A model generated the notes under the pieces. It was given only the letters and a program-made list of their open reading frames with translations, had not been told where the DNA came from and did no database searches. A stretch of DNA of 64,000 bases from Candidatus Levyibacteriota bacterium. GTDB taxonomy: Bacteria; Patescibacteria; Microgenomatia; Levybacterales; UBA12049. Each line of letters opens with the position of its first letter. The stretch's first letter is position 1. Of the stretch, positions 9,997-19,800 are shown piece by piece. The position numbers and the translations under genes are program-made. The DNA is taken from positions 37,794 through 101,793 of the forward strand of contig DAHWUP010000003.1 in assembly GCA_027334565.1 (NCBI GenBank), read 5' to 3'.

Positions 9997-10687
9997 CCGT
10001 TAAATCTTTTTCCGTTCTGTTTCCCGCTTGGTCGGTAGCTACTATTTTTATTTGATTATCACCGTTTTGAAGAGGTAAGTTATAGGAGAAATTGTTGTTA
10101 TCGTCAATTACGGCCCAGAAACCGTTGACGGTGACCGAAACTCCAGGATCGGTCGAACCGCTGACCAAAACGGTATTTTGATCTTTCTGAAATTTTTCTC
10201 CATCGGTCGGGTTGGAAACGTCCAGTTTCGGCAGAGAGTTCAAATAAGTGATGCTGATCGGGTTTGAAAAATTGCTTTCCTTTCCGTTATAAATTTCTTT
10301 GGCGGTGATTTGGTTAATGCCTTTGTTCAGTGTTTCGCTAAATTTGAAATTGCCTTTGTCGTCCGCCGTGGTCTGGTCCGTCTGCAAATTGTTGATATAA
10401 AGATAAACATCCCTGCCTTTGTCGGCAATTCCGGTTATAGTCACCTGCGCGCTGTTTGTGGCGGAAAACGTAGGATTTAGGGTCGGAGGCGATATAAAGC
10501 TGATCGTATTCTGGTCGGATCCGGTCGTTGTGCCCTTTGAGTTGGAGATCAATAAACTAAAATTGACCAAAAGTCCCAAACCGAATTTAAAAATCAGAAA
10601 TAAAATGACAACAATACCCAAAACACTAAAAAAAATGCTTTTCTTAGTGTTTTTTTCCGTTCTTTTGGTTAACCGCGAAACTCTCAT
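9980..10687 (-). CDS. Membrane-anchored surface protein with two Ig-like domains
   Basis: A 235-residue protein: short basic N-terminus, one membrane helix (about residues 17-40), a low-complexity linker, then two Big/glucodextranase-B-like beta domains (PTFSATNSAQVTITG... and NPTDGEKFQKDQNTVLVSG...). It is probably displayed outside the cell. The longer frame starting at 10717 would put the first ten codons inside tRNA-Thr, so the ATG at 10687 is preferred. That start is only 2 bp from the encoded CCA end of the tRNA and has no Shine-Dalgarno, so it may be read from the processed tRNA transcript. Confidence 0.75.
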   Translation of the reverse strand: MRVSRLTKRTEKNTKKSIFFSVLGIVVILFLIFKFGLGLLVNFSLLISNSKGTTTGSDQNTISFISPPTLNPTFSATNSAQVTITGIADKGRDVYLYINNLQTDQTTADDKGNFKFSETLNKGINQITAKEIYNGKESNFSNPISITYLNSLPKLDVSNPTDGEKFQKDQNTVLVSGSTDPGVSVTVNGFWAVIDDNNNFSYNLPLQNGDNQIKIVATDQAGNRTEKDLTVNYSQ

Positions 10688-10689
10688 TT

Positions 10690-10764
10690 TGGAGCCAACG
10701 GTGAGAATCGGACTCACGACCTAGTGTTTACGAAACACTTGCTCTACCACTGAGCCACGTTGGC
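10690..10764 (-). tRNA. tRNA-Thr(CGT), CCA encoded
   Basis: The acceptor stem GCCAACG/CGTTGGC pairs perfectly, the anticodon stem AGTGT/ACACT carries loop TTCGTAA (anticodon CGT, codon ACG), and the T-stem is GTGAG/CTCAC. The 3' CCA is in the DNA. The T loop reads TCCGATT, with C instead of the near-universal T at position 55. The gene lies between atpC and the Ig-like gene, all on the minus strand. Confidence 0.93.
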
Positions 10765-10776
10765 AAAAAACCGACA

Positions 10777-10805
10777 GTTATATTCTATGAAATTTTCTTT
10801 TACAA
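10777..10805 (-). promoter_or_regulatory. Promoter of tRNA-Thr
   Basis: TTGTAA (10805-10800), a 17-bp spacer and TATAAC (10782-10777) on the minus strand. The predicted start is about 5 bp before the 5' end of the tRNA. Confidence 0.65.
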
Positions 10806-10811
10806 GGCAAA

Positions 10812-11225
10812 TTATGGTTTATACGACCTGCGGGTTCTGGAAATTTGTTTCTCCAAAAGGGTGCGTTTAATATTGGCTTCGGCCATCCTGAATTCTTTTT
10901 CACTTTGCCTATTTTGCATCGCGAATCTGGCTCGTTCCCGTGCCTCTATCGCTTTGGCAATTTCCATGTCTGTGGCTCTTGCGGCGTGATCGGCCAGAAC
11001 GGTCAAATGGTTCTGGGAGACTTCCAAAAATCCGCCGAACACCACATAATCTTCTTCTTTACCGGATCTTTTAATGACCATTTTCCCGGGCATTAGCTTT
11101 GTCAAAAGTCCGACGTGATTGGGCAATATCGTAATTTCACCCTCAACGGAAGGAATGGTGACTTCATCTACTTCCTCTTTAAGGACTACCTTTGTGGGCG
11201 TAATAACCTCAAGTAGCAGTTTCAT
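10812..11225 (-). CDS. atpC: F-type ATP synthase epsilon subunit
   Basis: A 137-residue protein with the usual beta-sandwich start (MKLLLEVITPTKVVLKEEVDEVTIPSVEGEI, with the conserved EGEITILPNHVGLLT segment) and a C-terminal helical hairpin (residues about 90-137) rich in Arg and Glu. It is part of the central stalk of the F1 motor and regulates ATP hydrolysis. It is the last gene of the atp operon and overlaps atpD by 4 bp. The length is normal for the family. Confidence 0.95.
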   Translation of the reverse strand: MKLLLEVITPTKVVLKEEVDEVTIPSVEGEITILPNHVGLLTKLMPGKMVIKRSGKEEDYVVFGGFLEVSQNHLTVLADHAARATDMEIAKAIEARERARFAMQNRQSEKEFRMAEANIKRTLLEKQISRTRRSYKP

Positions 11226-12625
11226 GATTTCGTGTTTTTAACCACTTCGTTGATTGTGCCTTTCATGTAGAACGCCTGTTCGGGGACTTTGTCATGCTTT
11301 CCTTCCAGTATTTCCTTGAAGCCTTTTACGGTATCCTGAATTTTAACGTATTTCCCCGGCGTTCCGGTAAAAACCTCAGCAACGAACATAGGCTGGCTTA
11401 AAAATCTTTGAATTTTTCTGGCTCTTGCGACCGTCTGTTTGTCTTCATCAGAAAGCTCGTCTATTCCCAAGATGGCAATGATATCCTGAAGGTCCTTATA
11501 CCTTTGCAAGACCTTCTGTACGCCCCTGGCGACGTCGTAATGGTCCTTACCAACTATGTTCGGATCCAAGATCCTTGAGGTCGAATTTAAAGGATCTACG
11601 GCGGGATATATGCCCTGTTCGGCAATGGAACGTTCAAGAGTAACCGTAGCATCAAGGTGGGAAAACACCGTAACCGGAGCCGGATCCGTATAGTCGTCAG
11701 CCGGAACATAAACCGCCTGCACGGATGTGATGGACCCTTTAGTGGTAGAAGTGATCCTTTCCTGCAGTTCTCCCATTTCGGATGCAAGGGTCGGTTGATA
11801 CCCTACCGCAGAAGGCATCCTTCCCAAAAGCGCCGAAACTTCGGAACCTGCTTGGGCGAATCTAAAAATATTATCAATGAATATCAAAACATCCTCCCTT
11901 TTAACATCTCTGAAGTATTCTGCCATGGTCAAGGCAGTAAGGGCGACTCTCATTCTGTTTGCCGGAGGTTCGTTCATCTGTCCGAATACCATTGCAGTTT
12001 TATCCAAAACTTTAGCCTCCTTCATCTCAAGCCAAAGGTCGGTTCCTTCCCTGGTTCTTTCCCCGACGCCCGCGAAAATCGAATGACCTTTATGTTCCAT
12101 GGCAATGTTTCTAATCAGTTCCTTAACAATGACGGTTTTACCGACCCCGGCGCCTCCGAAAACGGCGATTTTTCCACCTTTTGTAAAAGGGGAGATAAGG
12201 TCAATAACTTTAAGACCCGTTTCCAGGATTTGCGGGGAGGTCTGTTGTTCGGACAACGTGGGGGGCGATTTGTGTATGGGCTCGAAAGTTAATCCTTTTT
12301 GATTTTTATCGAATTTTTCTCCGTCTACCGCTTCGCCGAGGACATTAAAGATCCGTCCCAGGGTTTTTTCGCCAACAGGCGCCATGATAGGCGAAAAGGT
12401 GCGTTTGACCTTCATGCCTCTTGTCAAGCCGTCGGTTGGTCCCATCGCCAATGCTTTAACCTCATTCACTTCGGTTAAAAGAGCGGTTTCCAATATAAGT
12501 TGTTGATTATCCCGTGTTTCGACCTTAAGTGCTTCATACACCAATGGAGCCTCTTTTTCAAATCTCACGCCGATAACCGGTCCCTCGATTTTTATGATAA
12601 TTCCGTCAGTATTTGTTTTAGGCAT
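11222..12625 (-). CDS. atpD: F-type ATP synthase beta subunit
   Basis: The catalytic subunit of F1, 467 residues from the ATG at 12625 (MPKTNTDGIIIKIEGPVIGVRF). The open frame reaches 12664, but the extra 13 codons lie within atpG and precede the Shine-Dalgarno GGAGGAGG at about 12640-12647. The P-loop GGAGVGKT, the GERTREG switch segment and the DELSDEDK loop are intact, so it should be an active ATPase. It overlaps the atpG stop by 8 bp and atpC by 4 bp. Confidence 0.97.
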   Translation of the reverse strand: MPKTNTDGIIIKIEGPVIGVRFEKEAPLVYEALKVETRDNQQLILETALLTEVNEVKALAMGPTDGLTRGMKVKRTFSPIMAPVGEKTLGRIFNVLGEAVDGEKFDKNQKGLTFEPIHKSPPTLSEQQTSPQILETGLKVIDLISPFTKGGKIAVFGGAGVGKTVIVKELIRNIAMEHKGHSIFAGVGERTREGTDLWLEMKEAKVLDKTAMVFGQMNEPPANRMRVALTALTMAEYFRDVKREDVLIFIDNIFRFAQAGSEVSALLGRMPSAVGYQPTLASEMGELQERITSTTKGSITSVQAVYVPADDYTDPAPVTVFSHLDATVTLERSIAEQGIYPAVDPLNSTSRILDPNIVGKDHYDVARGVQKVLQRYKDLQDIIAILGIDELSDEDKQTVARARKIQRFLSQPMFVAEVFTGTPGKYVKIQDTVKGFKEILEGKHDKVPEQAFYMKGTINEVVKNTKS

Positions 12626-13466
12626 AATTTTGTTGCGAACCTCCTCCGATATCCAGCAGCTCATTGGTTATTTTCTCCTGCCTGGTTTTGTTATATTCCA
12701 ACTGAAGGGCGTCGATGATGTCTAGGGCATTATCGGTAGCGTTTCGCATGGCGATCATTCTCGAGGCCTGTTCCGACGCATATGCTTCAAGTAAGCTTTG
12801 ATAGATCATCATCTCCAGGTAATGTCTTAAAATGTCCGATAAAAGATTATTGACCTCGGGTTCAAAAATGGTCACGCCGTTTTGTTTCTGTTCGAGGTTC
12901 AGCGTAATAGGTAAAAGATCGGTCATCTGTGGGGCCTGGGTGAACACGTTCACGAATTTGGTGGAAATGATTTGAACCCGGGAGACCTTTCTGTCCAAGA
13001 AATACTCGTTGATGATGTTTGCAACCGGATATACAAACTCAAAGGCGGGGAGTGAATTGCCGAAATGAAAGCTGGCGATAATTTCTTTATTCAATGATGC
13101 TGCTATAGATTCGGCTTTTTTACCTATTGTAAGGTAATAAATCTTACCGCCTTGATTTTGTCTTAACACTTCCCGCATTAAATTGGTTACCAATCCGCCG
13201 CAAAGACCTTTATCTGGAGAAATAATCAGGATAAGCTTGGAGTTTATGTTGGGTGAAACCATGTAATCGTCCCATTCGGTACGATCAAGTTTTTGACTGA
13301 TGCTTTTGGAAAGTAATTCCAGTTTGGATACATAGGGCTTGGAAGAGACAGCGCCTTCCTCGGCTTTTTTAAGTTTTGAAGCAGAGATCATTTGCATGGC
13401 CTTGGTTGTTTTGGATACGTTCTTTGCCGTTTTGATTTTTCTTTTTAATGTAAGTAAAGTCGCCAT
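12618..13466 (-). CDS. atpG: F-type ATP synthase gamma subunit
   Basis: The rotor shaft of F1, 282 residues. Both conserved ends are present: N-terminal LKRKIKTAKNVSKTTKAMQMISASKL and the C-terminal RMIAMRNATDNALDIIDALQLEYNKTRQEKIT helix. The middle (SPDKGLCGGL) forms the Rossmann-like domain. It sits 3 bp after atpA and overlaps atpD, in the standard operon order. Confidence 0.96.
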   Translation of the reverse strand: MATLLTLKRKIKTAKNVSKTTKAMQMISASKLKKAEEGAVSSKPYVSKLELLSKSISQKLDRTEWDDYMVSPNINSKLILIISPDKGLCGGLVTNLMREVLRQNQGGKIYYLTIGKKAESIAASLNKEIIASFHFGNSLPAFEFVYPVANIINEYFLDRKVSRVQIISTKFVNVFTQAPQMTDLLPITLNLEQKQNGVTIFEPEVNNLLSDILRHYLEMMIYQSLLEAYASEQASRMIAMRNATDNALDIIDALQLEYNKTRQEKITNELLDIGGGSQQNYA

Positions 13467-13469
13467 AGT

Positions 13470-14990
13470 CTAAATCGTTTTTTTGAATTCTGAAACCGCT
13501 TTTTCAATTTTTTTAGTAATTTCTTCCGACGGTTTTGAGCCGGAAGACAGTTCATCAAGTATTTTCGGATAGTTGCGTTTCATGAAATCATGTAATCTTT
13601 CCTCAAGATATGAAACTTTATCCAATTCGATATTATCAAAAAAGCCGTTGGTTAAAGCCCAGATACTGATAAATTCCAAGGACTCGGGAAGCGGTTGATA
13701 TTGCGGCTGTTTAAGAATTTCTACCGTTTTTTTCCCTCTTTCGAGTTGTTTGGAGGTGGATTCATCCAATTCCGATCCGAATTGTGCAAACGCTGCAAGA
13801 TTATTGTATTGAGCAAGTTCGAGCCTCATTTTTCCGGCGACCGATTTTATGGCCGATGTCTGGGCTGCGCCTCCGACCCTTGAAACAGAATTGCCCGCGT
13901 CTATTGCCGGACGAAAACCGCTATTGAAAAGATCCGATTGAAAAAAGATCTGGCCGTCGGTTATCGAGATCAGATTTGTCGGGATGTAAGCCGAAAGGTC
14001 GTTTGCCTGAGTTTCAATAATGGGGAGGGCGGTGATAGAACCGCCTCCGTTTGCCTTATTCATTTTTACTGCACGCTCAAGTAGCCTTGAATGGAGGTAA
14101 AAGATATCACCCGGATAGGCTTCACGCCCGGCAGGCCTTCTTAAAACCAACGAGATTTGTCTATACGCCCATGCATGTTTGGTTAAATCGTCATAAACGA
14201 TCAAAACATCTTGCCCTTTTTCCATAAAGTACTCGGCAATAGCAACACCTGCGTATGGGGCAAGGTACAATAGAGTAGCGGGATCGGACGCCGAGGCCGA
14301 TACCACTACAGTATAATCCATTGCCTGATACTGTTTAAATTTATCAATCACCTGAGCAATAGTACTTTGTTTTTGTCCGATGGCAACATATATGCAATAC
14401 ACCGGTTTAAATTTTTTCTGCTTGTTTTCTACCCTTTGGTTGATTATCGTATCCACAGCGATGGCTGTTTTACCGATACCCCGGTCACCGATGATAAGCT
14501 CCCTTTGTCCGCGGCCGATAGGGATCATCGTATCAATGGCTTTGATTCCTGTTTTGACCGGCGTATTAACGGGTTCTCTTTCAACAACACCCGCGGCTAT
14601 CCTTTCAAGCGGCATAAGTTTGCCGTTTTTAATCGAATTTCCCTGATCAAGAGGAAAGCCAAGCGGGTTAATCACTCTTCCCAGTAATTCTTCCGAGGCT
14701 TTGATACCGGATAAAAGACCGGTTGTTTTAACAATATGACCTGCTTGAATGTCGTCCGCCTTATCCAGAAGTATGATCGACACATAGTCTTCATCCAGGT
14801 TTAGCACGATGCCTCTGGCTCCATTTTCAAACACAACTTGTTCTCCCATCATAGCTTTGGATAATCCGTTAGCCACAATGACTCCGTCGGTATTTTTTTC
14901 AACCACTCCGATGTTGGCTTGTTCGGGACCGACACTGAATGCGGACAATTTCTTTTCCAGCTTTTTAATGATTTCTTCCGAATCCTGCAT
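13470..14990 (-). CDS. atpA: F-type ATP synthase alpha subunit
   Basis: The non-catalytic nucleotide-binding subunit of F1, 506 residues, normal length. The P-loop is GDRGIGKT instead of the common GDRQTGKT. The VGRVINPLG-type segment (LLGRVINPLGFPLDQG), the RPAGREAYPGD loop and SVSRVGGAAQ near residue 370 are conserved. It lies 1 bp after atpH and 3 bp before atpG. The substituted P-loop residues are at variable positions and need not affect binding. Confidence 0.97.
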   Translation of the reverse strand: MQDSEEIIKKLEKKLSAFSVGPEQANIGVVEKNTDGVIVANGLSKAMMGEQVVFENGARGIVLNLDEDYVSIILLDKADDIQAGHIVKTTGLLSGIKASEELLGRVINPLGFPLDQGNSIKNGKLMPLERIAAGVVEREPVNTPVKTGIKAIDTMIPIGRGQRELIIGDRGIGKTAIAVDTIINQRVENKQKKFKPVYCIYVAIGQKQSTIAQVIDKFKQYQAMDYTVVVSASASDPATLLYLAPYAGVAIAEYFMEKGQDVLIVYDDLTKHAWAYRQISLVLRRPAGREAYPGDIFYLHSRLLERAVKMNKANGGGSITALPIIETQANDLSAYIPTNLISITDGQIFFQSDLFNSGFRPAIDAGNSVSRVGGAAQTSAIKSVAGKMRLELAQYNNLAAFAQFGSELDESTSKQLERGKKTVEILKQPQYQPLPESLEFISIWALTNGFFDNIELDKVSYLEERLHDFMKRNYPKILDELSSGSKPSEEITKKIEKAVSEFKKTI

Positions 14991-14991
14991 A

Positions 14992-15339
14992 TTATTTATT
15001 TATGGCATTGACCAAGTTTTTAAGATTGTTTTTAAGATTGTTTTCATAAATCATGTCGTTGTCGATGATTCTTATGCCGGCGATAAGCGACCGATCCTTT
15101 GTGAAGACCAAGTTTTTGCTGCCATAGAGGCTTTTAATAGATTTCTTTTCTTCCGTTCCCAATTCATTTGCCGTCTGGATATAAACGGTCTTAGTGCTTT
15201 CCAGGTTTTTTAAAGCCCGAAGATAATATTTAAATTCACTCCTTTTTAAGTATTTGACGATCAGATTTACTTTACGTTCATCCAATTTTCCGTTGGTATA
15301 GCTTGCCAAAGCCAGCTTTTTAAGTAGTTGACGATTCAT
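14992..15339 (-). CDS. atpH: ATP synthase delta subunit, short form
   Basis: Only 115 residues against about 175-185 in most bacteria. The C-terminal part (DRSLIAGIRIIDNDMIYENNLKNNLKNL) matches the conserved end of delta/OSCP, and the position between atpF and atpA is the atpH position. The N-terminal helical bundle that caps the F1 crown appears to be reduced. There is no frameshift in the neighbouring sequence to explain the size, so the short form is probably native to this lineage. It is the stator connection between subunit b and alpha. Confidence 0.82.
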   Translation of the reverse strand: MNRQLLKKLALASYTNGKLDERKVNLIVKYLKRSEFKYYLRALKNLESTKTVYIQTANELGTEEKKSIKSLYGSKNLVFTKDRSLIAGIRIIDNDMIYENNLKNNLKNLVNAINK

Positions 15340-15342
15340 ATT

Positions 15343-15846
15343 TTAATTAACGTTTTTTAAATTATCCATTGTTTTTCTGAGAATCCTTTTCTGTTCGTCT
15401 TCGGAAATTAGACCCTCCAGAGATTTTGAGACCAGGTCATGGGCGATAACGGTAATTTTTTGGGTAAGCCTTTCTTCCGCCTCTTTGGATTCCCGTTGGA
15501 TCTGCTCTCTGGCAGCCAGAAGCAGCCTTTCTCCTTCGTTTTTCGCGTTTTCGTTGATTTGAAGCGCAGCATCCTCAGCCTGCTGTCTGGCTTCACCAAG
15601 GACCCTCTGAGCTTTTAATTCTGCCTCCCGAAGGATTTCCTTTTCCCGCTCCAGGGACTTTTCAAGTGTAGCGCGTGATTCTTCCGCCTGTTTTAAACCT
15701 TCGGCGATTTTGTCTTCCCTCTGCTTTATCATTTCCAAAACAGGTTTATACAAAAAACGCTTCAACAAATAAAGTATGATTAAAAAATTCAGGATCTGAG
15801 CCCCCAGCAAAACAGGATCAAATCCAAGATTTTTCAGAAAATCCAT
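15343..15846 (-). CDS. atpF: F-type ATP synthase subunit b
   Basis: A 167-residue stator subunit: one N-terminal membrane helix (LLGAQILNFLIILYLLKRFLY, about residues 14-34) followed by a long charged coiled coil (KQREDKIAEGLKQAEESRATLEK...) to the C-terminus. It holds the F1 head against the membrane sector. Length, topology and position (1 bp after atpE, 3 bp before atpH) all fit. Confidence 0.95.
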   Translation of the reverse strand: MDFLKNLGFDPVLLGAQILNFLIILYLLKRFLYKPVLEMIKQREDKIAEGLKQAEESRATLEKSLEREKEILREAELKAQRVLGEARQQAEDAALQINENAKNEGERLLLAAREQIQRESKEAEERLTQKITVIAHDLVSKSLEGLISEDEQKRILRKTMDNLKNVN

Positions 15847-15847
15847 A

Positions 15848-16054
15848 TTACTTCAAGAAAGCAAAAATCAAAGAATAAATTGCGATCGCTTCCGCAAAAG
15901 CCATACCTAAAAGCATTGCCGGTAGAATCTTTCCTGTTGCCTCGGGATTTCGTCCAATTGCTTCCATAGCTTTTGCGCCAATAAGACCGATGGCCAAAGC
16001 TGCCATTTGTCCTCCGATTGCGATAATCAAACCGCCTGAAACGCTAAAATTCAC
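15848..16054 (-). CDS. atpE: F-type ATP synthase subunit c
   Basis: A 68-residue hairpin of two membrane helices forming the rotor ring. The polar loop RNPEA (R35-N36-P37) and the ion-binding carboxylate E55 in MAFAEAIAIYS are present. The residue after E55 is Ala, and the position matching Gln32 of sodium-type rings is hydrophobic, so proton rather than sodium coupling is inferred. It overlaps atpB by 4 bp. Confidence 0.96.
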   Translation of the reverse strand: MNFSVSGGLIIAIGGQMAALAIGLIGAKAMEAIGRNPEATGKILPAMLLGMAFAEAIAIYSLIFAFLK

Positions 16055-16794
16055 TGGTGACTCACCTCCTTGCTAATTTCTTCCGCATGTGATGTCATGA
16101 GTACCGACATAAATGCCATCGTAAGCATTGAGAATACAAGCGCCTGAACCAGTCCGACTATAACTTCCAAAAACAAGAAGGGAAGGGGAAGAACGAAGGC
16201 GAACAAGGTGGATATTATACCAAGCACGACTTCGCCTGCGAATATATTTCCGAATAAACGGAAAGACAGTGAAATTAACTTTGTAAATTCGCCGATCAGT
16301 TCCAATAATCCGACATACATATTCAAAGGATTCAGGGAAAAGTATCGGGTTAGGTATGTTTTCGGCCCGAGTTTTTTGACGCTTAAAAAATGAGTAGCGA
16401 TTACGGACACAAGGGAAAGGCCCAGGGTAACATTTAAATCGCTGGTAGCGGCGCGTAAAAACGGGACAAGTGTCCCGTTTTCTCTTAACCCGACTGCGGA
16501 TATACCGGGTATCAGTCCGGACCAATTTGCAATCAGTATAAAGATAAAAAATGTCATAAAATACGGAAATATCTTTGATGCATTACTTCCGGCAACGGAA
16601 TAAGTAAGGTTATAAAATTCCTGGAGTATTGTTTCAACCACGGTTTGAAATCTTCCGGGGACAAGGCTCAATCTTTTTCGCATTGCAAAAATGATCCCGA
16701 TAATAATAATATCTACGAGAATTGCGTCCAATAAAGTATTTGTGACATTAAAAAAGCCCAAACGAACAATCGGTTCAGGCGCAAAGGGAACCAT
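16051..16794 (-). CDS. atpB: F-type ATP synthase subunit a
   Basis: A 247-residue membrane subunit that forms the ion half-channels. The segment LISLSFRLFGNIFAGEVV holds the essential stator arginine, followed by the last two helices (GLVQALVFSMLTMAFMSVLM). It is the first gene of the atp operon; no atpI is seen upstream. The start at 16794 fits a promoter whose -10 lies only 8 bp away (see separate entry). Start choice is secure because the sequence begins directly with the conserved periplasmic N-terminus. Confidence 0.95.
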   Translation of the reverse strand: MVPFAPEPIVRLGFFNVTNTLLDAILVDIIIIGIIFAMRKRLSLVPGRFQTVVETILQEFYNLTYSVAGSNASKIFPYFMTFFIFILIANWSGLIPGISAVGLRENGTLVPFLRAATSDLNVTLGLSLVSVIATHFLSVKKLGPKTYLTRYFSLNPLNMYVGLLELIGEFTKLISLSFRLFGNIFAGEVVLGIISTLFAFVLPLPFLFLEVIVGLVQALVFSMLTMAFMSVLMTSHAEEISKEVSHQ

Positions 16795-16802
16795 GGACTT
16801 TT

Positions 16803-16832
16803 ATTTTACCCGTTAAATAGCTTCAAAGTCAA
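16803..16832 (-). promoter_or_regulatory. Promoter of the atp operon
   Basis: TTGACT (16832-16827), an 18-bp spacer and TAAAAT (16808-16803) on the minus strand, 8 bp before the atpB ATG. The -35 lies inside the last codons of dnaE. A start at or next to the atpB codon is predicted. Confidence 0.6.
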
Positions 16833-19800
16833 GAAGGAGAATGGTCAATTGCCTGAATTCGGTCGGTGATTATCACCGGTTTATCGTTTTTTGAATCGAT
16901 TTTTCCGCTAATTAATACAACCGTTTCTTTGGTAAGCAAGTGTTTGAACTGATCAAATATTTTAGGAAACACGACGCATTCCAAATGTATTCCTCTTTCA
17001 TTTGCAATAGTGATAAAAGCCATCTCGCTTCCCGTTTTTTTGGTAAATATCCTTCGAATTGTTTCTATAATTCCGCCCACAACTACTTGGGTTAAATTTT
17101 CTTCTTCTTCCAAGACTTCAAGTTCGTGGGTGATCAGAGTTTTTAACTTAATTAAATTATCCAGCTGAGGATGCGCAGTAAGGTAAAACCCGAGATATTC
17201 TTTTTCGAAGGCAAGTTTTTCTTCCTCACGAAAATCCTCAACGTCATGAGCAGTACTGTTTACGGGATCTTCATCGTCGGTAAAAAGACTGGTTTGTCCC
17301 AAGCTATTCTGTTTCCTTTTTTTATTGGTATTGTCGACGATATCGGGATATTCCATCAACAATTTCGCCCTGTTCCCGAAATTATCCATTGCGCCCGATT
17401 TGATAAGGCTTTCTACGGTTTTTTTGTTGATTACGGATAAATTTATCCTGGCGCAAAAATCTTCAAAGTTTTTGAATTGGCCGGATTTTCTCTGTTCGAG
17501 AATATTGTTAACCGCCGCATCGCCGACGTTTTTGATCGCGGATAAACCGAACCGTATCTTAAGTTGATCTTCAATGGTAAATTCATTTCCTGATTTGTTC
17601 ACGTCTGGCGGTAAAACCGGGACATTTAGGCGTTTGCATTCGGCCACAGCTTGGGATATTTTTTCATTTTTTACCGGCCCGGTTGTTCCCCTGGATTCTG
17701 CAGTCAATAATGCGGTCATAAATTCCACCGGATAATTTGCCTTAAGGTACGCGGTCCTAAAGGCAATGGTAGCGTAGCAGGCGGCATGCGCTTTCCCAAA
17801 CCCGTATCCGGCGAAAGGTTCAAACAGAATCCATAGACTTTCCGCTTTGTCTTTTTTCATTCCGTTGGTAACACAACCTTGAACGAAATGGTCGTGTTCC
17901 TTTTTCATTTCGGCGGGAATTTTTTTGCCGACTGCCTTTCTTAATTTGTCAGCCTCAAGCCAAGAATAACCGGCGACATTAAGTGCAGTCAGCAAAAGGT
18001 CGTCTTGAAAGGTAATTATTCCGTAAGACTGGCTTAAAACCTCTTTAAGCCTTGGGTCGGGATATTTAATCAGTTTGGGATTGTGTTTTCTTCTGATAAA
18101 TTCCGGAATGTTTGCCATCGGACCGGGGCGGTATAAAGCTACCATAGCCTGGAGATCGAAAATCGAAGTAGGTTTCAATTCTTTGATATACCTTCTCATG
18201 CCGGCAGACTCAAGCTGGAAGATGCCGGTGGTTTCCCCGGAGGCCAACAGTTTGTAAGTTTTGTCATTCTCGAAGGAAATTTTTGAAAAATCTACTTCTT
18301 TGTCTTGGTTTTCCTCAATGAATTTAAGAGCTTCCTGGATAATGGTTAAATTTCTAAGTCCTAAGAAATCGATTTTTAATAACCCAACTCCGTCTTCGCC
18401 GATTGAATACATATCGTATTGGGTAATGACTTTATCACCGTTAGTTTCACGCTGAAGCGGAGTATATTCCGTAAGATCCTTATCCGCGATAACCACCCCC
18501 GCGGCATGTACGGAAGCGTGCCTGGCAACTCCTTCAACTTTCCTTGCCAAATCAAGGATTCTGCGTGTATCTTCCTCGGTGGTATAAGCGATTTTAAGTT
18601 CCGGACTCTGCTCGAGTGCTTTATCAATGGTCATTGCATGACCCTGCCAGCCGGGAGGGATCATTTTGGAAATCCTGTCGGGAATTGCATACGGAAATCC
18701 TAAAACTCTTCCTATATCCCTGACCGACCCGCGTGCTTCCATAGTACCGAAAGTAATGATTTGTGCAACTTTATCATCCCCGTATTTTCGGGTAACATAC
18801 TCGATAACCTCGTCGCGGCGGTCATCTGCAAAATCCAAATCGATATCGGGTGGGGAAGGGCGCATCGGATTTAAAAATCTTTCAAATGGAAGTTTAAAAT
18901 ACAAAGGATCGACATCGGATATGTTTAAGGCATAAGAGACAATCGAACCAGCATTTGAACCTCGTCCGGGGCCGACGGTTATTCCCTGTGATTTTGCCCA
19001 GTTCACAAAATCTGAAACAATGAGGATGTATGTTTCATAGCCTTTTTTTAAAATTATAGATAATTCATAATCCGCTCTCTCTTTAATTTCGGAAGTTATC
19101 GTTTTATATCGTTTCTCAAGACCCTCGTGAACCTTTAGCTGAATATATTCGGAAGGTGATATTCCGCCCGGTACTTCATAGTCCGGCATTATCCATTTCC
19201 CCAAGGTTATTTCTACGTTGCACATGTTTGCAATTTTTACGGTGTTGTCAATCGCTTCAGGGTTTTGAATAAATAAGCCCGTCATTTCTTCGGCCGATTT
19301 GATATAAAAGTCCGGGGAACCGATCATTGATAATTTTCTGTCTTTTGTATCCAAGGTCGTTTGGGTCTGGATACACAAAAGAGCCTCTTGCGCTTCGGCG
19401 TCTTCCTTACGAACATAATGATTGTCGTTGCTGGCAACCACCGGAATCCCCAGCTTTCTGGATAGCTCAAGTGTTTTTTGATTCAAGGACTCTTGTTCGG
19501 GAATGTTAAGATGTTTTTGCAGCTCTAAATAGAAGTTTCCTTGACCAAAAATCTCATTCAGTTCTTTTGCTCTTTTTTCTGCGGTTTCGTATTGATTTTT
19601 AAGAAGCGGTTCTGCAACAAAACCATTGACACACGCCGATAAACAAACCAAACCTTTACCGTACTCACGCAGAAGCTGCATGTCGGTACGCGGTTTGTAA
19701 TAATATCCCTCAAGACCTGCTATCGATATTATTTTCATTAAATTTCGGTACCCCTGGTCGTCTTTGGCGAGAAGTACCAAATGATTTGAGTCGGAGTCTA

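Noticed and set aside
10688..10717. Upstream extension of the Ig-like protein
   Set aside because: The added codons fall inside tRNA-Thr; the ATG at 10687 gives a complete anchor segment.
11657..12292. 211-codon plus-strand frame opposite atpD
   Set aside because: It lies wholly antisense to a highly conserved gene and has no recognisable domain or start signal.
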